64,000 bases of DNA, taken from assembly GCF_014639275.1 (NCBI RefSeq), contig NZ_BMFW01000014.1, forward strand, positions 1 to 64,000, in the 5' to 3' direction. The notes beneath the pieces were generated by a model. It saw nothing but the letters and a program-made list of their open reading frames with translations. It was not told where the DNA came from and searched no databases. A program made the translations under genes and the position numbers. Below, in pieces: positions 21,869-31,800 of the stretch (position 1 is its first letter; the number at the start of each line of letters is the position of its first letter). Source of the stretch: Arthrobacter liuii. GTDB lineage: Bacteria; Actinomycetota; Actinomycetes; Actinomycetales; Micrococcaceae.

Positions 21869-22047
21869 AAGAACTCCTTTGGAGTTTTCGGACCGCCTGC
21901 CGAGGTCCGGGTGTAGCGATCCTAACCGAGCTCCCGCCGTCCAGGCAGCCATCCCGCCACCCGTTTTGCACATAGGGGTCGAAGCGTATGCCGCGGGCTG
22001 CCTGCTGTGGCTAACGTCTGGGTACATGCACGAAGGATCTGTAACCC

Positions 22048-25000
22048 ATGACTCTTAATTGCACCTTGGTTGCCGGCCCGGGGTCATCCCGTCACCAGCC
22101 ACCCGTGGAACTATCCATTGACGCTCCGGCCGGCGCGGCAGGCCATGTCATTCACCAGCAGTTGATGGAAAAGTTTGGCGCCGGCGAGGTCACCGTGGAC
22201 GGGCAGAATCTGCGTTCCTTGGTCCTCGGGGTACCGCCGCTCGTGGACGCGGCGGTTCTTGTCGACGGCGGCGCCGCGCCTTCGAGCAGGCGGCCAAGGG
22301 GTCCACGGGCCGAGGATGCTGCGGCTCCCCTGACCCTGGCCATCCACAGCGGAGCCGCAGCGGGAACGGTGATCCCGCTGCGGCGCGGCAGTTACAGCAT
22401 TGGCCGAAGCGGGACACGGATTGTCATCCCGGACCCGGAGCTCTCCCGCGAACATGCACGGGTTGTTGTCACGGACACAGACATCCTCCTTATCGATCTG
22501 GACAGTGCCAACGGCACGTATGTTGACGGTGAAAGAATCAGGAACGCCGTCATCTCCACGGATTCCAGCTTCAGGTGCGGGCAGTCAAACATGTCTCTGC
22601 TGATTCCGGATGCATTGTCGGGTGTGCTTGAAGACGCCGGTAGGTCAGTAGCCGAACCCCTGCTGGTGGTGGGCCGGCTCGAGGCGGGCAACCGGGCGGT
22701 ACTCGTCCTGACCGCGATTCTCCCATTGTTGATGGGGGTGGTCCTGGCAGTCGCCACGGGAATGTGGATGTTCCTGGCCTTCTCGGGGGCGTCTTCGCTC
22801 TCTGTCCTGGTTCCTGCCCTCGCCGGACGGCGTCAGCGGCGTGACCTCGCCGCTGCCGTGAAAACCGCCGTCCAAAAGGACAGGGAACGACGACGGCGGT
22901 GCGCCCCGTCACTCGCTTTCGTTGCGCTGGCGGCGCAACGAGGCAGCAGGACGCCCGTTTCCGGCCCCGGGACGGACGGCGTGTGGCTGCGGCTGGGCGA
23001 GGCAGAACAGCCAGCGAATGTACGGATTGAGCCAGTGGGCACAGGCGCCCCCGTTCCAGCGGCAGGTATCGTTCCCCTCCTGCTTGAGCCGGGCAGACCA
23101 ATCACCCGCATCAGTGGGTCACCGACTGCGCTCGACGGCGCCATCCGGTCCCTGCTGATGCAGCTGGCAGGCTACCCCTGCGCCGGGACCACGCAGGTGC
23201 TCGTCCATGGGCATGCAGCGGATTTACCCCTTGCCGCGAGGTACCTTCCCCGGGTGACGCTTACGGCAACAACCCCTGCGGCCATCCAGGCGGTAAGCAG
23301 CCCGCATCCCTTCGGCTGCGAGCGCGGAGTGCTCTTGATCCGGGGAAAACACCCAGTGGCAGCGGGCGAACTATCCGTTTGTGAAGCAGCCATGGAACGC
23401 GGGTGGCAAATCCTGCTCTTCCTGCCGGAAGGAGCGGGGGCGTTGGCACCGGACGTATATCTGTCCGAGAACCGATCCGTCCGGCGGGAAAACCTCACGG
23501 AGACGCCTTTTGTCCCGGACCTGGTGCCGGAGGACGTTTTCAGCACGTTCTGTCGGCGCGCTGCCGGCGCAGGGCAGAAGCAAGAGGGGCAAGCCCGGAC
23601 TGTCCCTGCTACCTGCACCCTCTACGAGGTCCTTCCGCTTACGCTGGCGGCTACCACTGAGCGCTGGGAGTCCAGCGCGCGGAATGAAGGACTCGCAGTA
23701 CCGCTGGGACGGAGTGCCTCGGGAACGAAGACGATGGACCTGCAGGCAGATGGGCCGCACCTGCTCGTGGCGGGAACCACCGGCTCAGGGAAGTCGGAGC
23801 TGCTCCGGAGCCTCACACTTGCACTGGCCCTGAGCTATCCGCCGGAGCGGGTCAACTTCCTTTTCATCGACTTCAAAGGCGGGTCTGGCCTGGGGCCGCT
23901 CAGCGGACTAGTTCATTGCGTGGGACTGCAGACTGACCTTTCCGCGTCCGAAATGGAGAGGACGCTGACGTCGCTTCGCGCCGAAGTGCGGCTTCGTGAA
24001 GAGTGCCTCGCTGCTGCCCGTGTCCCGGACATCGCTGCGTACCGCTCCACACGGGCGGCCAAGGACTTTGTCCTCCCCAGCCTGGTCATCGTCATCGACG
24101 AGTTCAGGATGCTGGTTGACGATGCACCGGAGGTACTCCGTGAGTTGCTGCGGATAGCCTCGATCGGACGGTCGCTGGGCATCCACCTCATCATGGCAAC
24201 GCAGCGACCGCAGGGAGCATTGACGGCCGATATCCGCGCAAACGTCACCTCGAGCATCGCCCTTCGGGTCCAGTCCGACATGGAGTCAACCGACATCATC
24301 AATTCAAAGGCCGCGGCCGCCATCAGCGTTGACGCGCCCGGCCGGGCATTCCTGGCGCGCGGGACGGAAGCTGCGGAGGAATTCCAGGCCGCATCCCTTG
24401 GGCTCCTCCCGGCAGGGAGGCATCCGCCCGCGGTGACGGTCCAAACGGCCCTGGCCCATCTTTGCTCCGAATCAACGGACGACGCCGGCGGGGCACCCTC
24501 GGCAGGAACCCCCGCCCAGGCAGTGGAACCGCTGGCAGCCATGGTGAGGAGCCTGTGCGCTGCGCAGCAGAAGGAGGTTCCCAGGAGGCCTGTCGCCCCT
24601 CCCCTTCCGGACGAACTGAGCGAACCCGCCCCGGATAAGCAGCGGGCATCCAGCGCGGCGACCCCCGGCTCCTGCTATATCGAACCGGTGAACTCCGAAG
24701 GCCACATCCGTGTCGGCGTGTTGGACGTGCCGGAAAAGCAACGGGTGGAGCCACTGGTCTGGAGCCCAGCCCACCACGGTCACGCAGCGTTCATTGGCAG
24801 TCCTTTATCCGGCGCCGGAGCGGCTCTGGAGCTGGCCGTCCACAAGCTCATGGCCCGTTCCGACGAAGCGCACCTTTACATCCTTGACGCACAGGGCAGT
24901 TTCCTCCCGCTGGCCAGCGAATCCCGGACGGGTGCCCACGCCGGACTGAGCGACCTGCGGCGGGGAGTGCGCGTCCTGGAACGGCTTGTCCGGGAACTGG

Positions 25001-26136
25001 GGCTGCGGCTCAGCCAACCAGCCTCCCACCAGGTACCACTCGTCCTCATCATCTCCGGCTGGGGATCCTGGGTATCGGCTTTCCGGTCGGGACCACTTGC
25101 GTGGGCTGAGGATCTGGTTCAGGACCTCGTCCGCGATGGCGCCAGGGCCGGGATCACGATGCTGATCTTCGGGGAGCGCGAGCTGGTCACCGCCAGGTTC
25201 TTTGGTGCCCTCCCCAACCGTTTCTACTTTCCAGCCACGTCCACCGAGGAGAGCCGCGCCATGTGGCCCAGGTTGCCGTCGGTCACGGCGGTCATAGGGA
25301 GGGCCGTAGCCTTCGGCCCAGTGGCAAACGGAGGCCCGGCCATCTGCCAGTTCTACCGCAGCCCTGGCCCGCACCTGGTTGACCGGAGCGGCGCAGGACA
25401 CCCCACTGCCATATCGCCTCCGTTCCGGGTGGAACCCCTCCCGGCGAAAATCACAGTCCGGCAAGTCCAGGAGTTGATGGCGACGGCGGAATTACAGCCT
25501 CCATCACTGCAGTTCCCGGCAGGCAAGGAGCCCGCGGGCGGGACACTCCATTCCGGCCCGCGGGGAACGGCAGGGCGGCAGCGCGACGTCGTCCTGGGAG
25601 TAGCAGGCGACGAGCCGGCTGCAGCCGGCCTGCGTATACCCGGCGGCGGAGTTACTGCAATTCTTGGCAACCCCGGAAGCGGCAAGAGCAATACCCTGCA
25701 CGCGCTTTATTCACTCAACCCTGCACAACCCTGGTTCACCTGTCCCGTGCAGTCGGAGGCCGCGGGAGACGTTTGGAAGGACCTGCTGGAGCAGGCAGAA
25801 GGAGGCCGGCTGCCCCCGGAGACCGTGCTGCTGGTTGATGACATCGATCTGCTCGCCCCGCAGGCGGTCAGGGCCCTGGACCAGTTGAATGCTTTGGGCC
25901 ACTCACTGATCGTCACTGCTGCTTACAGCCCTGTGCTTTTCCAGCGCGCCCCACTGATCATGAATGCAAGGGCCGCGGGCGCCGGGCTTCTGCTGGCCCC
26001 ACGCTCCATGGCTGACGGCGACCTGTTCGGCGTCAGGTTTGAAATTGAAGCCGACGCTCCGCCGGGGCGCGGTGTCCTCATCTCAGCCGGGCGCTCCTGC
26101 CCCCTTCAGGTGGCATGGGCGAGCGCAATAGGGTGA
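22048..26136 (+). CDS. FHA-domain FtsK/SpoIIIE-type ATPase, EssC/EccC-like
   Basis: A 1362-residue protein. An N-terminal region is followed by an FHA domain (about 95-190; GRSGTR at 119-124, SREH at 133-136, NGT at 155-157) that should bind phosphothreonine. Two membrane segments lie at about 216-260, then three FtsK-like ATPase modules. Module 1 is intact (Walker A GTTGSGKS at 576-583, Walker B VIDE at 682-685). Module 2 is degenerate (GSPLSGAG near 917). Module 3 has an intact Walker A (GNPGSGKS, 1207-1214) and LLVDD. This is the architecture of type VII secretion motor ATPases. No WXG100 or other T7SS gene lies nearby, so it is an orphan here. Confidence 0.85.
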   Translation: MTLNCTLVAGPGSSRHQPPVELSIDAPAGAAGHVIHQQLMEKFGAGEVTVDGQNLRSLVLGVPPLVDAAVLVDGGAAPSSRRPRGPRAEDAAAPLTLAIHSGAAAGTVIPLRRGSYSIGRSGTRIVIPDPELSREHARVVVTDTDILLIDLDSANGTYVDGERIRNAVISTDSSFRCGQSNMSLLIPDALSGVLEDAGRSVAEPLLVVGRLEAGNRAVLVLTAILPLLMGVVLAVATGMWMFLAFSGASSLSVLVPALAGRRQRRDLAAAVKTAVQKDRERRRRCAPSLAFVALAAQRGSRTPVSGPGTDGVWLRLGEAEQPANVRIEPVGTGAPVPAAGIVPLLLEPGRPITRISGSPTALDGAIRSLLMQLAGYPCAGTTQVLVHGHAADLPLAARYLPRVTLTATTPAAIQAVSSPHPFGCERGVLLIRGKHPVAAGELSVCEAAMERGWQILLFLPEGAGALAPDVYLSENRSVRRENLTETPFVPDLVPEDVFSTFCRRAAGAGQKQEGQARTVPATCTLYEVLPLTLAATTERWESSARNEGLAVPLGRSASGTKTMDLQADGPHLLVAGTTGSGKSELLRSLTLALALSYPPERVNFLFIDFKGGSGLGPLSGLVHCVGLQTDLSASEMERTLTSLRAEVRLREECLAAARVPDIAAYRSTRAAKDFVLPSLVIVIDEFRMLVDDAPEVLRELLRIASIGRSLGIHLIMATQRPQGALTADIRANVTSSIALRVQSDMESTDIINSKAAAAISVDAPGRAFLARGTEAAEEFQAASLGLLPAGRHPPAVTVQTALAHLCSESTDDAGGAPSAGTPAQAVEPLAAMVRSLCAAQQKEVPRRPVAPPLPDELSEPAPDKQRASSAATPGSCYIEPVNSEGHIRVGVLDVPEKQRVEPLVWSPAHHGHAAFIGSPLSGAGAALELAVHKLMARSDEAHLYILDAQGSFLPLASESRTGAHAGLSDLRRGVRVLERLVRELGLRLSQPASHQVPLVLIISGWGSWVSAFRSGPLAWAEDLVQDLVRDGARAGITMLIFGERELVTARFFGALPNRFYFPATSTEESRAMWPRLPSVTAVIGRAVAFGPVANGGPAICQFYRSPGPHLVDRSGAGHPTAISPPFRVEPLPAKITVRQVQELMATAELQPPSLQFPAGKEPAGGTLHSGPRGTAGRQRDVVLGVAGDEPAAAGLRIPGGGVTAILGNPGSGKSNTLHALYSLNPAQPWFTCPVQSEAAGDVWKDLLEQAEGGRLPPETVLLVDDIDLLAPQAVRALDQLNALGHSLIVTAAYSPVLFQRAPLIMNARAAGAGLLLAPRSMADGDLFGVRFEIEADAPPGRGVLISAGRSCPLQVAWASAIG

Positions 26137-26215
26137 GGCTGTCCGGTCCTCACGGCGTAGAGCGGACCCGGGTTAGGCGGACCAGGAGTGCGCGGCAAAG
26201 GCGTCCGGCAGCAGG

Positions 26216-26704
26216 TCAAAGGGCAGGAGGCGCGCTACCTGTGCGGGAGGCGTGGTTGATCACCTTGTTGGAGAACAGAAGCACGATGGCGATGGCTGCG
26301 GGAACCACCATTGCCAGGCCGGCAAGGACCAGGCCGCTGGTTATGGCAGGTACCCCTATGGTCAGGATGAACAATTGAGCCACCAATGCAGCCGCCCTGG
26401 TCCACCGGTATCCCCGGTAGAGGAAGACTGCCACCGCGTAAAGCCACGCCGAAAAAGCCAGCAGCAGGCCCAGCGTGAAGACGGCACCCCAAAAGGACAG
26501 CACGGGGCTGCCGCTGAGCAACTCGTACGCATACCACCCCGCCGCCGCCACAAGGGCTGTTGCTTCGGCGCCCGCAACAACCGCCACCACAGTGGCGGCC
26601 GCAGGCACAGGACCTGGCCGCCCAGCGGCTGCGCGGCCAGCTCCGCCGCTGGGGTCGTCCGGAGAAGATGGGGTACCTGCAGCGTTTACCGGGGGTCTTG
26701 ACAC
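26216..26704 (-). CDS. Small four-helix membrane protein, unknown function
   Basis: A 162-residue protein with an alanine/proline-rich N-terminus (about 1-38) and four hydrophobic segments to residue 150. The start is GTG with AGGG upstream. I do not recognise a family. It converges with the large FtsK-like ATPase and there is no clear terminator between them. Confidence 0.65.
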   Translation of the reverse strand: MSRPPVNAAGTPSSPDDPSGGAGRAAAGRPGPVPAAATVVAVVAGAEATALVAAAGWYAYELLSGSPVLSFWGAVFTLGLLLAFSAWLYAVAVFLYRGYRWTRAAALVAQLFILTIGVPAITSGLVLAGLAMVVPAAIAIVLLFSNKVINHASRTGSAPPAL

Positions 26705-26846
26705 ACTGGCACCCTACCGGACATAGTCGGACACTGGTGAGGGCCGGAGCCGCCACTGTGATGCATCGCTCAGCTTTCGGGGGATATCAAGCGTTATTAC
26801 CCCTTGTTTACACAGCGTTAACATGACAGGCTTGACGCAGATGACC

Positions 26847-26870
26847 AAGGGGGCCCAGGCGGGCCCCTTT
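26847..26870 (+). terminator. Orphan terminator-like hairpin upstream of whiB1
   Basis: A G-rich 10-bp stem with one G-U pair (arms 26847-26856 and 26861-26870, loop AGGC) followed by a pyrimidine-rich tract. No gene on the plus strand ends just before it. It may protect whiB1 from upstream transcription, or lie in the whiB1 leader. Confidence 0.5.
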
Positions 26871-26884
26871 CCTTTGTAGCCACT

Positions 26885-26900
26885 AGTGAATAATTTCACA
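26885..26900. promoter_or_regulatory. CRP/GlxR-like site before whiB1
   Basis: AGTGAATAATTTCACA differs from the CRP consensus TGTGA-N6-TCACA at one of ten conserved positions. It ends 16 nt before the whiB1 start, a position suited to repression or start-proximal control. Mycobacterial whiB1 is a known CRP target, which makes the match more credible. Confidence 0.5.
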
Positions 26901-26916
26901 AAGGCACTTCCCAGAA

Positions 26917-27183
26917 ATGGAGCAACTGATCAGCATGGATTGGCGTAACCGCGCAGCGTGCCTCGACAAGGACCCGGAACTGTTCTTTCCCGTCGGGAAT
27001 ACAGGACCGGCACTCCTGCAGATCGAGGAAGCCAAAAGCGTCTGCCGCCGGTGCCCTGTTGTCGACACCTGCTTGCAGTGGGCCCTTGAGTCCGGACAGG
27101 ACGCGGGGGTCTGGGGCGGCATGAGCGAAGACGAGCGCCGCGCCCTCAAACGGCGCGCTGCCCGCGCACGCCGCGCCTCCTAG
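26917..27183 (+). CDS. whiB1: WhiB-family iron-sulfur regulator, WhiB1-like
   Basis: An 88-residue Wbl protein. Four cysteines (C15, C43, C46, C52) bind a [4Fe-4S] cluster, a GVWGG turn lies at 64-68 and a basic C-terminal tail follows. The DPELFFPVGNTGPA segment and the size are those of WhiB1. A second ATG at 26935 would remove six residues and would start like mycobacterial WhiB1; both starts have similar weak ribosome sites. It is convergent with pdtaS, the same neighbourhood as mycobacterial Rv3219-Rv3220c. WhiB1 acts through contact with the main sigma factor and responds to nitric oxide. Confidence 0.92.
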   Translation: MEQLISMDWRNRAACLDKDPELFFPVGNTGPALLQIEEAKSVCRRCPVVDTCLQWALESGQDAGVWGGMSEDERRALKRRAARARRAS

Positions 27184-27233
27184 GAGAGCCCGCCACCGGC
27201 GGGCCGTGACCACAGGACCACGAAACCGGAACT

Positions 27234-27276
27234 AGAGGCCCGGGGACCATCCAGACTGGATTGTCCCCGGGCCTCT
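27234..27276. terminator. Terminator between convergent whiB1 and pdtaS
   Basis: Perfect 14-bp arms at 27234-27247 and 27263-27276 with partial pairing inside the loop. A second small hairpin (7-bp arms, 27188-27204) follows directly after the whiB1 stop. Together they would end both transcripts. Confidence 0.78.
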
Positions 27277-27325
27277 ACTTGTTCCAAGCCCAGTCCGGGC
27301 CACGCCAATTTTCGGCCGGAACGCC

Positions 27326-28792
27326 CTATTTGCCGGCCAGGCTGAGCCGGATCTTGACCTCGGTCCCGCCGCCCTCGCGGCGCTCCCACGTGATGGTTCC
27401 GCCCAGTTCGCTGGTGACCAGCGTCCGGACAATCTGCAGTCCGAGCCCCTCAACGTGTGGGGTCTGTGGGAGCCCTACGCCGTCGTCGGCAATGGTCACC
27501 GTCAACTCTTCGCCGTCGTCGCCTTCGGATCGGTCAGCAACAAGCCAGACGGTTCCCGCCCTCCCCTCAAGGCCATGCTCAACGGCGTTGGTGACCAGCT
27601 CGTTGATCACCAAGGCAAGCGGCGTGGCGAGATCGCTGGGGAGCTCGCCGAACGTGCCGGAGCGTTCGGTCCTGACCTGTTGCGAGGGCGAAGCCACTTC
27701 AGCAGACAGCCGGAACTGGCGCCCGATCAGCTCGTCAAAATCAACGCTTTGCGTCAAGCCCTGCGACAACGTTTCGTGGACCAGTGCAATGGTGGCCACG
27801 CGCCGCATCGCCTGCTCCAGGCCCTGCTTTGCCTCATCGCTCACCATCCGCCTGGACTGCATGCGCAGCAGGGCGGCCACGGTCTGGAGATTGTTCTTGA
27901 CCCGGTGGTGGATTTCGCGGATGGTGGCATCCTTGGTCACCAGCTCCATCTCGCGCCGGCGCAGCTCCGAGACGTCACGGCAGAGAACCAGAGCACCGAA
28001 GCGCTGCTGCTCGTCCCGGAGCGGGATGGCCCGCAGGGACAGGCTGACCCCTCTGGACTCAATCTCGCTGCGCCACGGCATGCGGCCGGTAACGACCAGC
28101 GGCAGCGTCTCATCAACAAGCCGGCGGTCCTTGAGCAGGCCGGCGGTGACTTCAGCGAGAGAGCGTCCTTCCAGCGATTCGCCGTCACCCAGGCGCCGGA
28201 AGGCCGAAACTCCATTGGGGCTCGCGTACTGCACAACGCCATCAGCATCCAGCCTGATCAGGCCGTCCCCCACGCGGGGGGCGCCCCGGCGGGAGCCTGT
28301 GGGCGAGGCGAAGTCCGGCCACAGCCCCAGCGTGCCCATCCGCAGCAGGTCGTACGCGCACTGGCGGTAGGTCAATTCCAGCCGGGAAGGCATCCGTGAG
28401 CTGGAAAGGTCCATGTGGGTGGTGACCACCGCAAGGGTCCGGCCGTTGCGGACCATGGGGACCGCCTCTACCCGCAGTGCCATTTCACTGTTCCAGTTCG
28501 TCTCGCTGGAGCGCTCAATGGACCGGCTGTTCCATGCCTTGCCCACAAGGGGCTGCAGGTCGGACCGGATTCCTTCACCCACGAAGTCGCTGTGGAACGC
28601 CGTGTGCGTGGTGGACGGGCGAACGTGTGCCAGGGCGATGTAGCCAAGCTCCGGGTGGGGGAACCAGAGCGCCAGGTCGGCGAACGCCAGGTCCGCCACC
28701 ATCTGCCAGTCCCCCACCAGGAGGTGCAGCCATTCGGCATCGCCCGGCCCGAAATCAGCATGTTCCCTGATGGGGTCCGTAAAGATTGCCAC
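27326..28792 (-). CDS. pdtaS: Sensor histidine kinase, PdtaS-like
   Basis: A 488-residue soluble kinase without membrane segments. Order: N-terminal GAF-like domain (about 1-155), PAS domain (about 170-280), HisKA_2 phosphoacceptor region with IHHRVKNN at 294-301, and a C-terminal HATPase domain with NELVTNAVEHG and ADDGVGLP. Length and layout match mycobacterial PdtaS (Rv3220c), whose partner PdtaR is an RNA-binding ANTAR antiterminator. No response regulator is adjacent here. The GTG start has GGAGG 4 nt upstream. Signals in mycobacteria include metals and nitric oxide; whether that applies here is unknown. Confidence 0.9.
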   Translation of the reverse strand: MAIFTDPIREHADFGPGDAEWLHLLVGDWQMVADLAFADLALWFPHPELGYIALAHVRPSTTHTAFHSDFVGEGIRSDLQPLVGKAWNSRSIERSSETNWNSEMALRVEAVPMVRNGRTLAVVTTHMDLSSSRMPSRLELTYRQCAYDLLRMGTLGLWPDFASPTGSRRGAPRVGDGLIRLDADGVVQYASPNGVSAFRRLGDGESLEGRSLAEVTAGLLKDRRLVDETLPLVVTGRMPWRSEIESRGVSLSLRAIPLRDEQQRFGALVLCRDVSELRRREMELVTKDATIREIHHRVKNNLQTVAALLRMQSRRMVSDEAKQGLEQAMRRVATIALVHETLSQGLTQSVDFDELIGRQFRLSAEVASPSQQVRTERSGTFGELPSDLATPLALVINELVTNAVEHGLEGRAGTVWLVADRSEGDDGEELTVTIADDGVGLPQTPHVEGLGLQIVRTLVTSELGGTITWERREGGGTEVKIRLSLAGK

Positions 28793-28819
28793 TGCACCTC
28801 CATTTGCGGCGCCGCATTG

Positions 28820-31800
28820 CTAGCGCCGGACGATTGACCTCAAGAGCCTCAATGCTACCGACAGCGAGGCCATGTCGTCGGCCTCCAGTGCGTTCACCTC
28901 ATCGAACATGCTCTTTGCCCTGCCCAACTGCTCGGCATTTTGTGCCTCCCAGTCCTTGAGCCGCGCGTCGGGTGAGTCGCCGGGAGACGTGGCGTCCAGC
29001 ACCGCCGTCGTCATATCCGACACGGTCGAGTAGAGATCGTCGCGCAAGGCGGCCCGTGCCAGCGCCTGCCACCGGTCCTGCCGGGGCAGGCTGCTGATCC
29101 GCTCCAGCAGCGAGTCCGCATGGAAGCGGTTGAACACGGTGTAATAGACGGCAGCGATCTCCTCGACCGGGTCCTTGCGCGACCGGGCGATCTTGGCGAT
29201 GTCCAGCAGCACGAAGCTCTCGAACAACTCGGCCCAGCGCAGGGCAAGGCCTTCCGGGAGTTCCCACTCACGGCCCTTCGCCAGCCACGCCGCCACCCGC
29301 TCATGGTCATCGCCCCGCAGGAAGTCCAGAAGCCGGGCGCGCATCGGATCCATGAGCGGTTTGAACTCAGCCACCACATCAGCGATGGGACGTGAAACGC
29401 TTTCCTGGCTGAGCAGCCAGCGGACTGCCCGGTCGAGGATCCGGCGGATGTCCAGGTGCACCGTGCTCCAGTGCTCCGTCGGGAAGGCGGCGGGCAGGCT
29501 GTTCAGCTCCGCCACCATCGCATCCAGCTCATACACCTCGCGCAGCGCTACGAACGCCTTGGCGACTGCCACTTCGCTCGCCGACGTTTCCTCCATGACA
29601 CGGAAGGCGAAAGTGATGCCCCCAACGTTGATCATGTCGTTGGCCACCACCGTGGCGATGATCTCGCGGCGCAAGGGGTGGCTGTCCAGCTCAGCGTCAA
29701 ACCGTTCGCGCAGCTGATGTGGGAAATAGGAGCGCAGCGTCTGCCGGAACCAGGGGTCCTCGGCCAGCTCGCTGTCCCTCAGGGCCGACGCCAGTTCGAT
29801 CTTGGCGTAGGCGGCCAGAACCGACAGTTCCGGCGACGTCAGGCCCTGCCCCTGCTGCAGCCGCTCCCGCAGGGTTTCGGTGGTGGGCAGGGCCTCCAGG
29901 TCCCGCTTGAGGTCGGCGCTCTTCTCCAGCCAGTCCATGAGGCGTTCATAGCTGGGACTCCACTCCGCCACCCGGGTCCGGTCGTTCAGCAGGAGGATGT
30001 TCTGGTCGATGTTGTCTTCGAGGACCAGCCGGCCAACCTCATCGGTCATCGATGCCAGGAAATCGGCACGTTCCCCAACAGGCAGCTTGCCGGCGGCGAC
30101 CATCCGGTCAACGAAAATCTTGATGTTGACCTCATGGTCGGAGCAGTCCACGCCGGCGGAGTTGTCGATCGCGTCCGTGTTGAGGATGACGCCCTGGAGC
30201 GCTGCCTCAATGCGGCCGCGCTGGGTCATTCCCAGGTTCCCGCCCTCGCCCACCACCTTGACCCGCAGGTCCCCGCCGTTGACGCGGATCGCATCGTTGG
30301 CTTTGTCCCCGACAGAGGCGTTGGACTCGGAGCCCGCCTTGACGTAGGTCCCGATGCCGCCGTTGTAGAGCAGGTCTGCAGGTGCCAGCAGGATGGCACG
30401 CAGGAGCTCGGGAGGGCTGAGTTCGGTGGTTTCCGCAGGGAGTCCCAGGGCGGCCCGCACCTGGGCGGACACGGGGATGGACTTGGCCTGCCGGCGGAAG
30501 ACCCCGCCGCCTTCGCTGATCAGCGACTTGTCGTAGTCGTCCCACGAGGACCTGGGCAGCTCGAAGAGCCTCTGCCGCTCGACAAACGACGATTCTTCGT
30601 CGGGATTGGGGTCCAGGAAGACGTGCCGGTGGTCGAATGCGGCGAGCAGCCGGATGTGCCTGGACAGGAGCATTCCGTTGCCGAACACGTCGCCGGACAT
30701 GTCCCCCACGCCCACTACGGTGAAGGGCTCCGTCTGCGTATCCAGGTCCAGCTCGCTGAAGTGCCGCTTCACCGATTCCCAGGCACCCCGTGCGGTGATG
30801 CCCATTGCCTTGTGGTCATAACCCACGGAGCCGCCGGAGGCGAAAGCGTCGCCCAGCCAGAAGCCATACTCCGCAGAGAGGCTGTTGGCGATGTCGGAAA
30901 AAGTAGCCGTTCCCTTGTCAGCGGCGACCACCAAGTAGGAGTCGTCGTCGTCATGCCTGACAACGTTCGACGGCGGCACGAGCCGCTCGCCGTCGCCTTC
31001 TGTGAGGAGGTTGTCAGTAAGATCCAGCAGCCCCCGGATGAACGTCTTGTAGCTTTCGACGCCCTCGGCCATCCAGGCTGCGCGGTCGGTGGAGGGATCC
31101 GGAAGCTGCTTGGCAAAGAATCCGCCCTTTGCGCCGGTGGGAACGATGACGGCGTTCTTGACCGTCTGTGCCTTCACCAGGCCCAGGACCTCGGTCCGGA
31201 AATCCTCCCGCCGGTCAGACCAGCGCAGGCCACCGCGGGCCACCTTGCCGAACCGAAGGTGGACACCCTCAACCCGTGGGGCATAGACCCAAATCTCGAA
31301 CATGGGCCGCGGGAACGGCAGTCCTTCGATCTGTGCCGGATCCAGTTTGAAGCTCAGGTGCGGCTTGTCCTGGTAGAAGTTGGTGCGAAGGGTGGCCTCA
31401 ATGAGGTTGGCGAATGTGCGCAGCACGCGGTCGGCGTCGAGCGTGGCAACCTTCTCGATCGAAGCTGCCAGTTCCTGCCGCACGAACGCCTGGGCCTCGG
31501 CGCGTCCGCCGTCGCTGATGGACGGATCAAAGCGGGCCGCGAAGAGCGCACTCAATCCCCTGGTTACGTCGGGGTTGGCAAGGAGCGTGTCCGCCATGAA
31601 ACCGAAGGAACTGCTGTTGCCCATTTGGCGCATGTACCGGGCGTAGGCGCGCAGCACCGTGATCTGCCGCCACTGCAGGCCCTCCCGCAGCACCAGCCGG
31701 TCAAAATTGTCCGATTCCGCAGCGCCGGTGACAGCCGCTCCAAACGAATCGGCCAGAAGCCCACCCGTGGACACGGGGTCCACTCCCGCCGGGTACTTCA

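Noticed and set aside
26757-26772. A second CRP-like site (TGTGA-N6-GCTCA) upstream of whiB1
   Set aside because: Only eight of ten consensus positions match and the right half is poor; not enough to list as a site.
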